Source of the DNA: CAVTWS01 sp964390555
GTDB taxonomy: Bacteria > Actinomycetota > Acidimicrobiia > Acidimicrobiales > SHLQ01
DNA length: 64,000 nt
Assembly: GCA_964390555.1 (NCBI GenBank)
Contig: CAYMJU010000086.1
Span: forward strand, 52,792-116,791
Reading direction: 5' to 3'
A model generated the notes under the pieces. That model was given only the letters and a program-made list of their open reading frames with translations, was not told the origin of the DNA and did not search any database. Each line of letters starts with the position of its first letter. The stretch's first letter is position 1. A program made the translations under genes and the position numbers. Below, one piece after another: positions 8,471 through 16,909 of the stretch.

Positions 8471-9505
8471 GTGAGCGCCGAGGTCATGGACGATCTGGAT
8501 CCTGAGCGGCTGCGGGAGTGGCTGGCGACGGCGCTTCATGCCACGGTGTCGCCGGTGACCGTGACCCGGTTGGCCGGCGGGCATTCGAGCGGCGCGTGGC
8601 GGCTGGACGTCTCGATCGGTGGGGTTGCTCGGCCGCTTGTGCTCAAGGCCCCCACGCAACCGAGCGTGGTGTTTCAGCGCGATGCAGTCCGCGAGGCCCG
8701 CATCCTGTCCGACCTGCACCGGCTCGGAGCGCCGGTCCCCGAGATCGTGGCCATCGACGAGGGTGACCGAGCCGTGGGTCGGCCGTGCTTCGTCATGGCG
8801 TACATCCCGAGCCGCAGCGTCGAAGACGCGGCACCGGGCGCCTACCACGCCGATATCGAGCTGAGGGCCGTCGGCGTCGAAGGACAGCGAGCCGTTTGGC
8901 ACTCCTTCCACGACGCGCTGGCGGCACTGCACTCGGTCGACGCCGCACAGGTTCCCGCGGCTCGGCTTGGCGACGCGGGTGTCGCCGACGTGCTCGCCTA
9001 CTGGCGCGCGTCCCTGCTCGACGTCGCCCCTGCGGCGGCGGTGCCCCGGCAGATCGCCGTGCTCGACTGGCTGAGAGCCAACACGCCGCCCGACGCCGAC
9101 GACGCGCCGGCGGTGTGCCTCGGCGACGCTCGCCTGGTCAACGCCTTGCTCGCCGGCACGGAGGCCCGGGCGCTGGTGGACTTCGAGGTCGCCTACGTCG
9201 GCAATCCCGCGGCCGACATCGCCTACAGCCTGTTCCTCGACAGCTCGTCGCGCCGAAGGGCCGCACAACCGCTGGACTTGCCGACCCACGACGAGACGTG
9301 GGCCCGCTGGAGCCGAATCACCGGTCGGCCCTTGGACCACCTGGTCTACTGGACCGCGTTCGCAGCGACGATCCTGTGTGTCACCGCGACCCGGGCCATG
9401 ATCCAGTGGGAGGTCGCCGCGGTGGCCGACGTCGAGGCCGTCAACCCGGTCGTGGCCGAGTGGGAGGTGACCGTCGAGCGAGCCACCACGAGAGGAGCGC
9501 GATGA
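8471..9505 (+). CDS. APH-family phosphotransferase
   Basis: 344 residues with the kinase-like fold of aminoglycoside/choline phosphotransferases. Seen: LAGGHSSGAWRLDV (nucleotide loop) near residue 36, LVLKAPT with the ATP-contacting Lys, then CLGDARLVNALL, which keeps catalytic Asp and Asn although the usual His of HGD is Leu, and ALVDFEVAYVGNPAADIAY with the metal Asp. Such genes in acyl-CoA clusters resemble the kinase half of ACAD10/11. The GTG start at 8471 is tentative; an ATG five codons later is possible. The stop overlaps the next ATG (ATGA), followed by a lipocalin-like gene and a ligase. Confidence 0.8.
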   Translation: MSAEVMDDLDPERLREWLATALHATVSPVTVTRLAGGHSSGAWRLDVSIGGVARPLVLKAPTQPSVVFQRDAVREARILSDLHRLGAPVPEIVAIDEGDRAVGRPCFVMAYIPSRSVEDAAPGAYHADIELRAVGVEGQRAVWHSFHDALAALHSVDAAQVPAARLGDAGVADVLAYWRASLLDVAPAAAVPRQIAVLDWLRANTPPDADDAPAVCLGDARLVNALLAGTEARALVDFEVAYVGNPAADIAYSLFLDSSSRRRAAQPLDLPTHDETWARWSRITGRPLDHLVYWTAFAATILCVTATRAMIQWEVAAVADVEAVNPVVAEWEVTVERATTRGAR

Positions 9506-10473
9506 TCGTCGACACCGACGAGCAGATCCATGCCGCTGACCCCAAGGTGTGGTCGTGGAGCGAGTCGTGGTTCTTCTCGTTCATCGATCTCGATGGTGGC
9601 CCGGCACTGGTGTTCCGGGTGGGCGTCGTGCCCAACCAGCGTCGAGCCATGCTGTGGGCCTTCGTCCACGTCGACGGCGAGTGGCTTGCGGTCGAGGAGT
9701 CCCGGCTTCACGCCGACGATCTGCGCACCGAGCGGGGCATCGCCTATGACCGGTGGGCGCTTCAGTTCGCCTGGGAGCCGACAGAGGCGCTGAAGGCGTC
9801 ACGGTTCAGCTTCTCCGGATCGTGCCTGGCCCGTTCTGGCCCCCGGGCGGGAGCCGTCGTGCCGGTCTCGATCGACGTCTCGACCACAGCGACGGCATCG
9901 CTCCTTGTCACCGGCACCGGCGAGGCCGGTGGGGTCACCGGTACCGGCGAGGCCGGTGGGGCCGCCGAGTACCCGACGAACCGGTTCGAGCAATCCGTCC
10001 AGGTGGTCGGGTCGGTGGTCATCGACGGCGTTTGCCACGAGGTGCGGGGCGGCGGGCACCGCGACAAGTCGTGGGGCCCTCGGGACTGGCGGGTGGCGTT
10101 CACCATCGGCGACCTTCAGGGCGACGACCGCCAGCTCTACTTCGTGGGCCGCCGACCTGGTCAGGGGTCGGGGTATGTGCGGGCCGGCACCGACGAGCTC
10201 CAGGTGATGCGTTGGGTCGGCGGAGAAGTCGGCTTCGACGATGCCAACCGCACGATCACCGGTGCCCGACTCGAGCTCGCCGCGGGCGACACTCGGATCG
10301 AGGCGACGCTCAAGCCCATCGGACCCAGCATCTGTTTCGATATGGCGCACACGTGCCCCGAGCCCGAACACTGGCTCTACTACCGGGCCCTGGTCGAGGC
10401 TCGGGTCACGGGCTGGAGCGAGCCGGTGCGGGGTTGGTTCGAGACGAGTCGTTACGGTGAGGAGCAGCGCTGA
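9502..10473 (+). CDS. uncharacterised protein with GHRDKSWGPRDW motif
   Basis: 323 residues; function not recognised with confidence. Seen: mostly beta-rich sequence, a conserved-looking GGGHRDKSWGPRDWRVAF near residue 183, and EHWLYYRALVEARVTGW near the C-terminus. This motif reminds me of domain-of-unknown-function families related to lipocalin-like AttH/CrtC proteins; that is a memory-based impression. A perfect 27-bp tandem duplication encodes two TGTGEAGG units near residue 137, probably a linker between the two halves. The start overlaps the APH gene (ATGA), and the stop overlaps the ligase start (TGATG), so it works with those two genes. Confidence 0.65.
   Translation: MIVDTDEQIHAADPKVWSWSESWFFSFIDLDGGPALVFRVGVVPNQRRAMLWAFVHVDGEWLAVEESRLHADDLRTERGIAYDRWALQFAWEPTEALKASRFSFSGSCLARSGPRAGAVVPVSIDVSTTATASLLVTGTGEAGGVTGTGEAGGAAEYPTNRFEQSVQVVGSVVIDGVCHEVRGGGHRDKSWGPRDWRVAFTIGDLQGDDRQLYFVGRRPGQGSGYVRAGTDELQVMRWVGGEVGFDDANRTITGARLELAAGDTRIEATLKPIGPSICFDMAHTCPEPEHWLYYRALVEARVTGWSEPVRGWFETSRYGEEQR
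9909..9962 (+). repeat. 27-bp tandem repeat, two copies, in frame
   Basis: Two adjacent 27-bp units (9909-9935 and 9936-9962) differ at two bases and encode the nine-residue unit TGTGEAGGV/A. The length is a multiple of three, so copy-number change would keep the reading frame of the surrounding gene. Confidence 0.9.
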
Positions 10474-12125
10474 TGACCGGCACCGAGTGGGCGCTGACCG
10501 AGGTACACGATGTCGTGGCTGGCGCGATCCCGGACCGCGAGATGATCGTCTGCGGTGCGGTGCGGCGAACGTATGCCGAGGTGGCCGGTCGCACCCGAGC
10601 GGTCGGCGCCTACCTGTCGGGCCGCGGCTTGGGGCTCCGCCGGGATCGTAACGAGCTGGCGCGGTGGGAGTGCGGTCAGGACACCGTGGCCATCGTGTTG
10701 TTCAACTGTCCGGAGTATCTCGAGGCGATGCTCGGGTCGTTTCGCGCCCGGGCGGTTCCGTTCAACGTCAACCAGCACTACCGCGCCAACGAGGTGAGGG
10801 AGTTACTCGCCTACCTCGATGCGCGGGCGGTGGTGTACCACCGGGCGCTCGGACCGCTGGTGGCCGAAGCGTATGACACCAGCGCGCTGGTCCTGATCGA
10901 TGTCGATGACGGATCGGGGGTCGCCCCACTTGCCGGGAGTACCAACTTCGAGGAGGCGGCGCAATCTCCGGTAACCGAGCCGTTGCCGGTTCCGTCCCCT
11001 GATGACCTCTACGCAGTCTGCACCGGAGGCACGACCGGTCGGCCCAAGGCAGTGTTGTGGCGCCAGGCCGACGCCTACGTGTCGGCGATGAGCGGCGCCG
11101 AAGGCGCGACCGCGGGGTCGATCGCCGCCGCGGTGGCCGAGCCGAATCCACTCAGCCCGTGGTACGCGGTGCCGCCGCTGATGCACGCGGCCTCGCAGTG
11201 GACGGCGTTCGCCGGGATGCACAACGGCGGGACCGTCGTGCTCCACGACGACTCGGGTTCGTTCGACGCCCGGTTGATCCTCGAGACCGCCGAACGGGAG
11301 CGGGTGGGCATGATGTCGATCGTGGGCGATGCCTACGCCCGGCCGATGGTCGAGGAACTGCGCCGGCGTCCCTACGACCTCTCGATGCTGCGGCGTCTGG
11401 GTGTGGGCGGCGCCGCCACCGGCGAGCATCTCAAGGATGCGTTCCTGGAACTGGTGCCCGACGTGACGATCACCGACGGCTACGGCGCGTCGGAGACCGG
11501 CGGGATGGCCTTCGGCGCCCGCACCCGCTCCCTGAACACCGCGGGCTTTCTCCCGAGTGGCGGAGCGGTTGTCGTGTCGGCTGACCGCTCTCGGTTCCTC
11601 GATCCCGGCGACGAGGAGATCGGTTGGACCGCTCGGCGCGGTCGCGTGCCGCTCGGCTATCTCGGAGATCGGGAGCGCACCGAGGCCACCTTTCCGATCA
11701 TCGGCGACGAGCGGGTCGCGATCCCGGGCGACCGCGCCCAACTTCTTCCCGACGGGAACATCAAGATGCTGGGGCGCGACGCCATGGTGGTGAACACCGG
11801 CGGCGAGAAGGTGTTCGTCGAGGAGGTCGAGGCGGTGCTGCGCCGCCACCCCGACGTCGCCGACGCGCTCGTCGTCGGCCGCCCTTCGGAGCGGTTCGGG
11901 CAGGAGGTCACCGCCGTCGTCGCCGCTCGCCCTGGTGCCATGCTCGATCCCGCGGAGTTGCGCGAGTTCGTGAGCGCCGAGATCGCTCGGTTCAAGGCGC
12001 CCCGGGCCGTGCTCGTGTGCGACGCCGTGCGCCGCCACGCCAACGGCAAGGCCGACTACCGGTGGGCCCAGGAGATGGCGCTCGCCGCCATCGAAGTGAC
12101 CAGCACCGGCACCGGCTCAGACTGA
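10473..12125 (+). CDS. AMP-dependent acyl-CoA synthetase (FadD-like)
   Basis: 550-residue ANL ligase. Seen: VCTGGTTGRPKAVLW near residue 182 (phosphate loop), YGASETGGMAFG near 336, GRDAMVVNTGGEKVFVEEVE near 433, and the C-terminal HANGKADYRW near 521 with the catalytic Lys. It activates a carboxylic acid to its CoA thioester. The sequence style resembles FadD enzymes of actinobacterial lipid and sterol catabolism, but the substrate is unknown. Coupled to the upstream gene (TGATG). A long inverted repeat follows the stop and separates it from a convergent acyl-CoA dehydrogenase. Confidence 0.88.
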   Translation: MTGTEWALTEVHDVVAGAIPDREMIVCGAVRRTYAEVAGRTRAVGAYLSGRGLGLRRDRNELARWECGQDTVAIVLFNCPEYLEAMLGSFRARAVPFNVNQHYRANEVRELLAYLDARAVVYHRALGPLVAEAYDTSALVLIDVDDGSGVAPLAGSTNFEEAAQSPVTEPLPVPSPDDLYAVCTGGTTGRPKAVLWRQADAYVSAMSGAEGATAGSIAAAVAEPNPLSPWYAVPPLMHAASQWTAFAGMHNGGTVVLHDDSGSFDARLILETAERERVGMMSIVGDAYARPMVEELRRRPYDLSMLRRLGVGGAATGEHLKDAFLELVPDVTITDGYGASETGGMAFGARTRSLNTAGFLPSGGAVVVSADRSRFLDPGDEEIGWTARRGRVPLGYLGDRERTEATFPIIGDERVAIPGDRAQLLPDGNIKMLGRDAMVVNTGGEKVFVEEVEAVLRRHPDVADALVVGRPSERFGQEVTAVVAARPGAMLDPAELREFVSAEIARFKAPRAVLVCDAVRRHANGKADYRWAQEMALAAIEVTSTGTGSD

Positions 12126-12145
12126 AGCCGAGACCGAGACCGCCA

Positions 12146-12193
12146 TTCTGGGTGGGGGCGGCGGGCCCCAGGGCCCCCGCGACCCACCCAGAA
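12146..12193. terminator. bidirectional hairpin terminator between convergent genes
   Basis: An 11-bp perfect inverted repeat, TTCTGGGTGGG (12146-12156) and CCCACCCAGAA (12183-12193), encloses further GC-rich complementarity. It sits in the 73-bp gap between two convergent genes. No U-run follows, as is common in high-GC actinobacteria. Confidence 0.7.
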
Positions 12194-12198
12194 CGGGT

Positions 12199-13464
12199 TC
12201 AGCGGGGGCCTTTGGGGACGTCGCGAAAGGAGCCGTCGTCGTGGCGGGTCTCGCGGGGCATGCCGAGGAGGCGCTCGGCGATGACGTTGCGGGCCATCTC
12301 GGTGGTGCCGCCGCCGATGCAGCCGGCCTGGCGAACGAGCCAGCTGAACCCGACCCCGGCACGCCGGTCGTCACCTGGTGTCCACGCCACACCGTCGGCG
12401 CCGGCGACCTCGAGGGCGAGCGCAGCCCGGCGAACCTGCGCCATACCACCGAAGAGCCGGCTCATCGCGGCCGCGTGGAAGGGGAGCTCCCCGGCCTGCA
12501 TCTTGCGGGTGACCGACGAGACGAGGGCGTCGCTGACCAGGGTGAGGGCCCGAGCTTCGCCGATCATCTCCAGGACGCGAGGGTCATCGACGGTGCCGAG
12601 GGAGCGGGCCAACGAGGCGAGCTTGGGCCCATCGTTGGGGGCATTGTGCGCCCGGCCGGTGCTGGTCACATACGGGGAGCCACCCGAGATCGTCCGCTCG
12701 TGGTGTAGCCAACGGGTCATGACCGTCCAGCCGCCATCGATGTCGCCGATGCGGTCGTCGTCGGGCACGACGACGTCGGTGAGAAATTCCTGACAGAACT
12801 CCACCGACCCGTTGAGCAGCTCGATCCGGTGGATGTCCAGGCCCGGCGTGCGGAGCGGGACGGCGAACACGGTCAGGCCGCGGTGCTTCTCGACTTCCCA
12901 GTTCGTGCGGGCCAGGCACATGGCCCAGTCCGAGTACCAGGCCCCGGTGGTCCAGATCTTGGAGCCGTTGAGGATCCAATGGTCGCCGTCGCGGGTCGCA
13001 GTGGTGCGGGCGCCAGCAGCGTCGGACCCGCCGCTCGGCTCGGACAGCAGCTGAGCCCAGACCTGTTCGCCCTTGAGCATGGGCGCAATGTGCCGGAGCT
13101 TCTGTTCCTCGGTACCGAACTCCAGCAAGATCGCCATGCACGGGATGAATGTCGAGGCTTGGATCTCGATCGGGTAGTCGTACCCCCGCAGCTCCCGGTT
13201 GAACGCCGCCTGATGGGCTGGCGTGAGGCCTAGCCCGCCGTACTCGGTGGGAACGCAAACTCCGGCGAACCCGCCGTCGAACAGGAGGCGCTGCAACCGC
13301 CGGCAGGTGTCGATGCGCTCGAGGTCGTGGTCGTCGCTGCGTGACGAGGCGTCGGTGAAGAAGAAGTGCCCGGCAGTCGGATCGGCCGGTGGCATGGTTT
13401 CGGTCAGCCAGGCCCGGGCCCGAGCGGCGAAGTCCTCGACCGGGATAACGGCGGTGTGACTCAT
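12199..13464 (-). CDS. acyl-CoA dehydrogenase (subunit of a probable heteromer)
   Basis: 421 residues. Seen: LLSEPSGGSDAAGARTTAT near residue 129, GSKIWTTGAWYSDWAMCLAR near 158, and C-terminal GGGTTEMARNVIAERLLGMP, where the MCAD-type catalytic Glu position is Gly. Its ATG overlaps the stop of the upstream acyl-CoA dehydrogenase by 4 nt (13461-13464). In actinobacterial steroid and branched-lipid catabolism, such adjacent overlapping pairs form alpha2beta2 acyl-CoA dehydrogenases, and a heteromer is inferred here. Possible regulation by the FCD repressor upstream at 14632-15393. Confidence 0.87.
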   Translation of the reverse strand: MSHTAVIPVEDFAARARAWLTETMPPADPTAGHFFFTDASSRSDDHDLERIDTCRRLQRLLFDGGFAGVCVPTEYGGLGLTPAHQAAFNRELRGYDYPIEIQASTFIPCMAILLEFGTEEQKLRHIAPMLKGEQVWAQLLSEPSGGSDAAGARTTATRDGDHWILNGSKIWTTGAWYSDWAMCLARTNWEVEKHRGLTVFAVPLRTPGLDIHRIELLNGSVEFCQEFLTDVVVPDDDRIGDIDGGWTVMTRWLHHERTISGGSPYVTSTGRAHNAPNDGPKLASLARSLGTVDDPRVLEMIGEARALTLVSDALVSSVTRKMQAGELPFHAAAMSRLFGGMAQVRRAALALEVAGADGVAWTPGDDRRAGVGFSWLVRQAGCIGGGTTEMARNVIAERLLGMPRETRHDDGSFRDVPKGPR

Positions 13465-14570
13465 GCGGCGACTCCTTCGGCGGCCACGATGCGGCCCAAG
13501 CGGCGGGCGAAGTCCGCGGGGGAGCCGTAAAGGTTGGCGTCGAGGACCGCCCGCCGGAGGAATAGGTGCAGGTCGTGGTCGAACGTGACGCCGATGCCGC
13601 CGTGGAGCTGGATGCAGTCCTGGATCGCCTCAGGTGCGTGCCGTCCGACATGCGCCATGCCGGCGCTCGCCCACGCCCGGCCGTCGGCGGCGCCGGCGCC
13701 GACGAGCGCCGCCGCGCGGGCGGCCACGGCTTCGGCCGCCTCGAGCTGGGTGCGCAGGTCCGCCACCCGGTGCTTGATCTCCTGGTAGGAGTTGAGCGGG
13801 CGACCGAACGAGTACCGGTTGGCGACCCACTCAAGCGTCATCGCGAATGCCCGATGCAACGCACCGGTGATCTCGCCGAGCGCGACCACCGCCACCAGGT
13901 CGAGCAGCGCCTCGTCGTGAGCGGCCGCCGTCCCCGGCTCGCCCACCCGGGCATCGGCGAACAGCGCCACCCCATTCAGCGTCACGTCCCAGAATCGCCT
14001 GGTCAGGTCGACGCCGTTCAGCGACGTCATGCCGACGCCGGGCTCGTCGAGGGGCACCAGGAACTGCGACGGACCCCCCACTTCGTCAGCGCTCACGAGG
14101 AGATATCGGGCATCGGCCGCGCTCTCGACGGACCGGACTCGACCGGTGAGGACCACGCCTTCACCCGACGCCGTCGCGGTGCAGGCCGACCGGTGGCCCC
14201 AGGCCGCGACGGCTTCGCCGACGATGATCTCGGCTAGCGCCCCGGATTGCTGAACCGCCGACCCCCAGCGCCCGAGCGCGGCGGCCACGACGTTGCTGCC
14301 GAGCAACGGCCCCGGTGCCGCGTGCTGTCCGAACAGCGAGGCCACGATCAACATGTCGGCCAGCCCGTTGCCGCTTATCGAACCGCCGCCGGCCTCCTCG
14401 GACACGAGCAGCGTCGTCCACCCGAGCTCGGCCGCTTCCCGCCAGCGCGCCGGCTCGAACGCCGACTCGGCCCTGGCGAGGGCTCGGACCCGCTCAACCG
14501 GGTAGTGCGTCTCCATGAAACGCGCCGAGGCGCTCTCGAACACCTGCTGGTCCTCGGTCTGTGCGAACAT
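13461..14570 (-). CDS. acyl-CoA dehydrogenase (partner subunit)
   Basis: 369 residues, shorter than the 380-420 norm. Seen: FAQTEDQQVFESASARFME at the N-terminus, EITGALHRAFAMTLEWVANR followed by YSFGRPLNSYQEIKHRVADL near residue 240, and IQLHGGIGVTFDHDLHLFLRR near 325. The short form and overlap with the 421-residue homologue fit a two-subunit enzyme. TACGGT lies 6 nt upstream of the ATG and may be a leaderless-type -10 box; GGAG within the same stretch could also serve as a weak Shine-Dalgarno. Gene order GntR-ACAD-ACAD on one strand suggests local control. Confidence 0.87.
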   Translation of the reverse strand: MFAQTEDQQVFESASARFMETHYPVERVRALARAESAFEPARWREAAELGWTTLLVSEEAGGGSISGNGLADMLIVASLFGQHAAPGPLLGSNVVAAALGRWGSAVQQSGALAEIIVGEAVAAWGHRSACTATASGEGVVLTGRVRSVESAADARYLLVSADEVGGPSQFLVPLDEPGVGMTSLNGVDLTRRFWDVTLNGVALFADARVGEPGTAAAHDEALLDLVAVVALGEITGALHRAFAMTLEWVANRYSFGRPLNSYQEIKHRVADLRTQLEAAEAVAARAAALVGAGAADGRAWASAGMAHVGRHAPEAIQDCIQLHGGIGVTFDHDLHLFLRRAVLDANLYGSPADFARRLGRIVAAEGVAA

Positions 14571-14576
14571 CGCTCC

Positions 14577-14582
14577 ACCGTA
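14577..14582 (-). promoter_or_regulatory. candidate -10 box (TACGGT) for the ACAD pair
   Basis: On the minus strand TACGGT ends 6 nt before the ATG at 14570, matching the TAnnnT-6-to-8-start pattern seen at several other genes in this window. Confidence 0.4.
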
Positions 14583-14631
14583 GCCGGAAGATCTAGATGA
14601 TTCTGGGCCGGCGCGCCATCGGTCCCGGCGC

Positions 14632-15393
14632 TCAGTGGTGGTGCAACAGGTCGACCACGGTTGCGGCTTCCTGACCGAGCATGACCTTCCCGACCACCCC
14701 CATGTGGGCTCGCCAGTGCGCCTCGGCCGCCGCGCCGTCGCCCCGCTCGAGCAGGTTGAGCAGGTGGTGTTGGGAGTTGATGCCCCGCTGCCGGGTCGAC
14801 CGCGACCCGACAGGATCGGCGGACTGGCTCACGGCAGTGACGGCCGTGACCACGATCTCGTTGAGCATCTCGCCGACGATGCTCAAGGTCTGGTTGCCAC
14901 CGAGAGCGACCAGGCGCTCGTGGAAGGCGGCGTTGGCGACTCCGAACGCGTCGGGGTCCGCGATCGCGGCCTCTTCCTGTGCCACCATCGCCCGCAGCTC
15001 GGCGACAGCGGACTTGCGTCGCCGAGACGCCGCGATTGAGCGGGCGGCGAGGGGTTCGATCTGGGCGCGTGCGTCGAACACGTCGGCGAGGGATACGTTG
15101 CGGGACTGAAGGACCATGGCCGCCGTGCGCGCGGTCATCCGCTGGTCCGGTTCGTGGACGATCACCCCTCCGTGGACGCCGCGAAGGACGGTGATGAGGC
15201 CCTCGGCCTCGAGGATTCGCAGCGCTTCACGCAGCGACGGCCGCGAGACCCCGAACCGCTCGACCAGGTCGGGCTCGTGGCCCAGCGAGTCGCCCTCGGA
15301 GAGCGCGCCGCTGACGATCAACGCCCGCAGCTCGTCGGCGATCAGCTGCGGTTTCTCACGTACTCGCGTTGCGTTGGTCTTCCTTGCGCTCAC
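14632..15393 (-). CDS. GntR/FadR-type (FCD) transcriptional regulator
   Basis: 253 residues. N-terminal winged helix: ELRALIVSGALSEGDSLG, then ERFGVSRPSLREALRILEAE (recognition helix) at about residues 47-66. The C-terminal all-helical FCD ligand domain includes RAQIEPLAARSIAA, FHERLVALGGN and HLLNLLERGDG. These proteins usually repress lipid or organic-acid genes and are released by an acyl-CoA or acid ligand. GTG start preceded by GGAGGAG at good spacing. It is divergent from the APH gene at 15636, and a GTnnnAC-centred site lies in the shared intergenic region, so autoregulation plus control of the flanking genes is likely. Confidence 0.9.
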   Translation of the reverse strand: MSARKTNATRVREKPQLIADELRALIVSGALSEGDSLGHEPDLVERFGVSRPSLREALRILEAEGLITVLRGVHGGVIVHEPDQRMTARTAAMVLQSRNVSLADVFDARAQIEPLAARSIAASRRRKSAVAELRAMVAQEEAAIADPDAFGVANAAFHERLVALGGNQTLSIVGEMLNEIVVTAVTAVSQSADPVGSRSTRQRGINSQHHLLNLLERGDGAAAEAHWRAHMGVVGKVMLGQEAATVVDLLHHH

Positions 15394-15523
15394 GCAACTC
15401 CTCCACTCGCCGGTCCGCGATCTGACCCCCGCCCCGAGGATAGCGAGCCGCGCCGTCGAAGGAGGTTGGTCGACCGACGACTGCGAGCTGTTCGGTTGAA
15501 CGACCGAGCCCCGGTCGAGTACG

Positions 15524-15548
15524 CGCCAAACGTATTACTGTTTAGGCG
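15524..15548. promoter_or_regulatory. candidate FCD-regulator operator
   Basis: GTATTAC (GTnnnAC core) at 15532-15538 is flanked by CGCCAAAC on the left and GTTTAGGCG on the right, an inverted repeat with one extra base. It lies between the divergent GntR-family gene and the APH gene. FadR-subfamily regulators favour GTnnnAC cores. Confidence 0.5.
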
Positions 15549-15635
15549 TATGTCTTGGTGCATGTCTGAAGGAATCGATCCGGACGCCGTCAACTTGGTG
15601 GATGCTTGCTGGCACGCCGGGGACGGGCGATCTTG

Positions 15636-16718
15636 GTGACCAGCACGCCGTCGAGCACCACGCCCTGGCGGCGCACGCCCGACCAGGTAGAAGCGGGACT
15701 CGCCGCGTGGGCCAGGGCGTGGCGGGGCGACAGCTCGATGGTGTCCGAGGTCCGCTCGCCGGGCAGTGGGATGGCCAACGACACGGTGCTGTTCCGCCTC
15801 GACGGCGAGGCGCTGGTCGCCCGTCTCGCACCGTCGCCCGACTCGCCCTACCCGACGTTCCCGAGCTTCGACCTCGGGCTGCAGCAGCGGGCGATGGAGC
15901 TCGTGCGGAAGCGCACTTCGGTACCGGTCCCCGAGATCGTCCACCACGAGCGCTCCGACGCGTGGCTCGGGGTGCCGTTTCTCGTGACCCGAGCCATCGA
16001 TGGCGAGGTGGCTTCGGACAACCCGCCCTACCTGCTCGACCCGACGGGGTGGTTCCTACAGGGCACCCCCGAGCAGTGGCAGCGCTTCGAGACCTCCACC
16101 ATCGAGGTGTTGGTGCAACTGCATCGGATCGCCGATGACGGGGAGTCCACGGCGTTCCTCCGTCCCAGAACATCCGGCGACACGGCGCTGGCCCGCTACT
16201 TCGGCTTCCTCCGTGAGTACTACGACTGGGCGCGGGAGGGTGCGAGAATTCCCGTCCTGGAGCGGGCGCTCGAAGTGTTGGCCGCCACGATGCCAGCCAC
16301 GAACCACAGTGTCTTGAACTGGGGCGACAGCCGGCCGGGGAACATCATCTACCACGACTTCGAGCCGGTAGCCGTGCTCGATTGGGAGATGGCCGGCGTC
16401 GGCCCGCCCGAGCTCGACGTCGCGTGGACGACATTTTTCCAGCGGTTCTGGGCGTTCATGGCCGGGATGTACGGCGCGCCGGGCGTTCCGGAGATGTTCG
16501 ATCGACAGACGACCGCCGCCACCTACGAGCGGCTGTCGGGCCGGAGGCTCGACGACCTCGCCTGGTACGAGGCGGCCGCTGGGTTGCGTTTCGGCATCAT
16601 CTTGTTGCGGATGAGCCATCGCAGCATCTCCTTCGGCATGGTGGTGCCGCCCGCGAACCCCGACGGCCATGTGATGTTCGCCCCGCTGCTCGAGGATCTG
16701 GTGGCCGAACTGCTGTAG
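15636..16718 (+). CDS. APH-family phosphotransferase
   Basis: About 360 residues. Seen: SPGSGMANDTVLFRLDG (nucleotide loop), VARLAP, LVRKRTSVPVPEIVHHE, then LNWGDSRPGNIIYHDFEP with catalytic Asp and Asn (His of HGD replaced by Trp), and VAVLDWEMAGVGPPELDVAW with the metal Asp. This is the kinase-like family found beside acyl-CoA dehydrogenases and fused to them in ACAD10/11. I used the GTG at 15636; the frame is open slightly further upstream, with no convincing Shine-Dalgarno for any start. Divergent from the FCD regulator, which may control it. Confidence 0.78.
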   Translation: MTSTPSSTTPWRRTPDQVEAGLAAWARAWRGDSSMVSEVRSPGSGMANDTVLFRLDGEALVARLAPSPDSPYPTFPSFDLGLQQRAMELVRKRTSVPVPEIVHHERSDAWLGVPFLVTRAIDGEVASDNPPYLLDPTGWFLQGTPEQWQRFETSTIEVLVQLHRIADDGESTAFLRPRTSGDTALARYFGFLREYYDWAREGARIPVLERALEVLAATMPATNHSVLNWGDSRPGNIIYHDFEPVAVLDWEMAGVGPPELDVAWTTFFQRFWAFMAGMYGAPGVPEMFDRQTTAATYERLSGRRLDDLAWYEAAAGLRFGIILLRMSHRSISFGMVVPPANPDGHVMFAPLLEDLVAELL

Positions 16719-16909
16719 CGCGCTCACCGGGCCCGAACGTCCTCGGGTCGTGAAACGACTGAACCGACCGCGCTAATACGAACCCCGACCATGACGACTA
16801 CCCCCGCGCCCACGATTGCAGTACCGCCCTCGACGGGCCGGAGGTCCTGTCGCGTCGGTTGCGCGGTGCCGCCTCGCAGCGGTTGGCCCCGTAGCTGTAG
16901 ACAGTCGGC
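16719..16909. other. intergenic gap without recognised gene
   Basis: 191 bp between the APH gene and the crotonase gene. I found no convincing ORF or hairpin. TAGACA lies 6 nt before the downstream ATG at 16910 and resembles, but does not match, the TAnnnT boxes at other starts. Confidence 0.4.

Noticed and set aside
9909..9962. CRISPR-like repeat
   Set aside because: Only two adjacent units without spacers, in frame within a gene.
16898..16909. TAGACA before the crotonase ATG as a leaderless -10
   Set aside because: Spacing fits but the last base is not T; left as uncertain.
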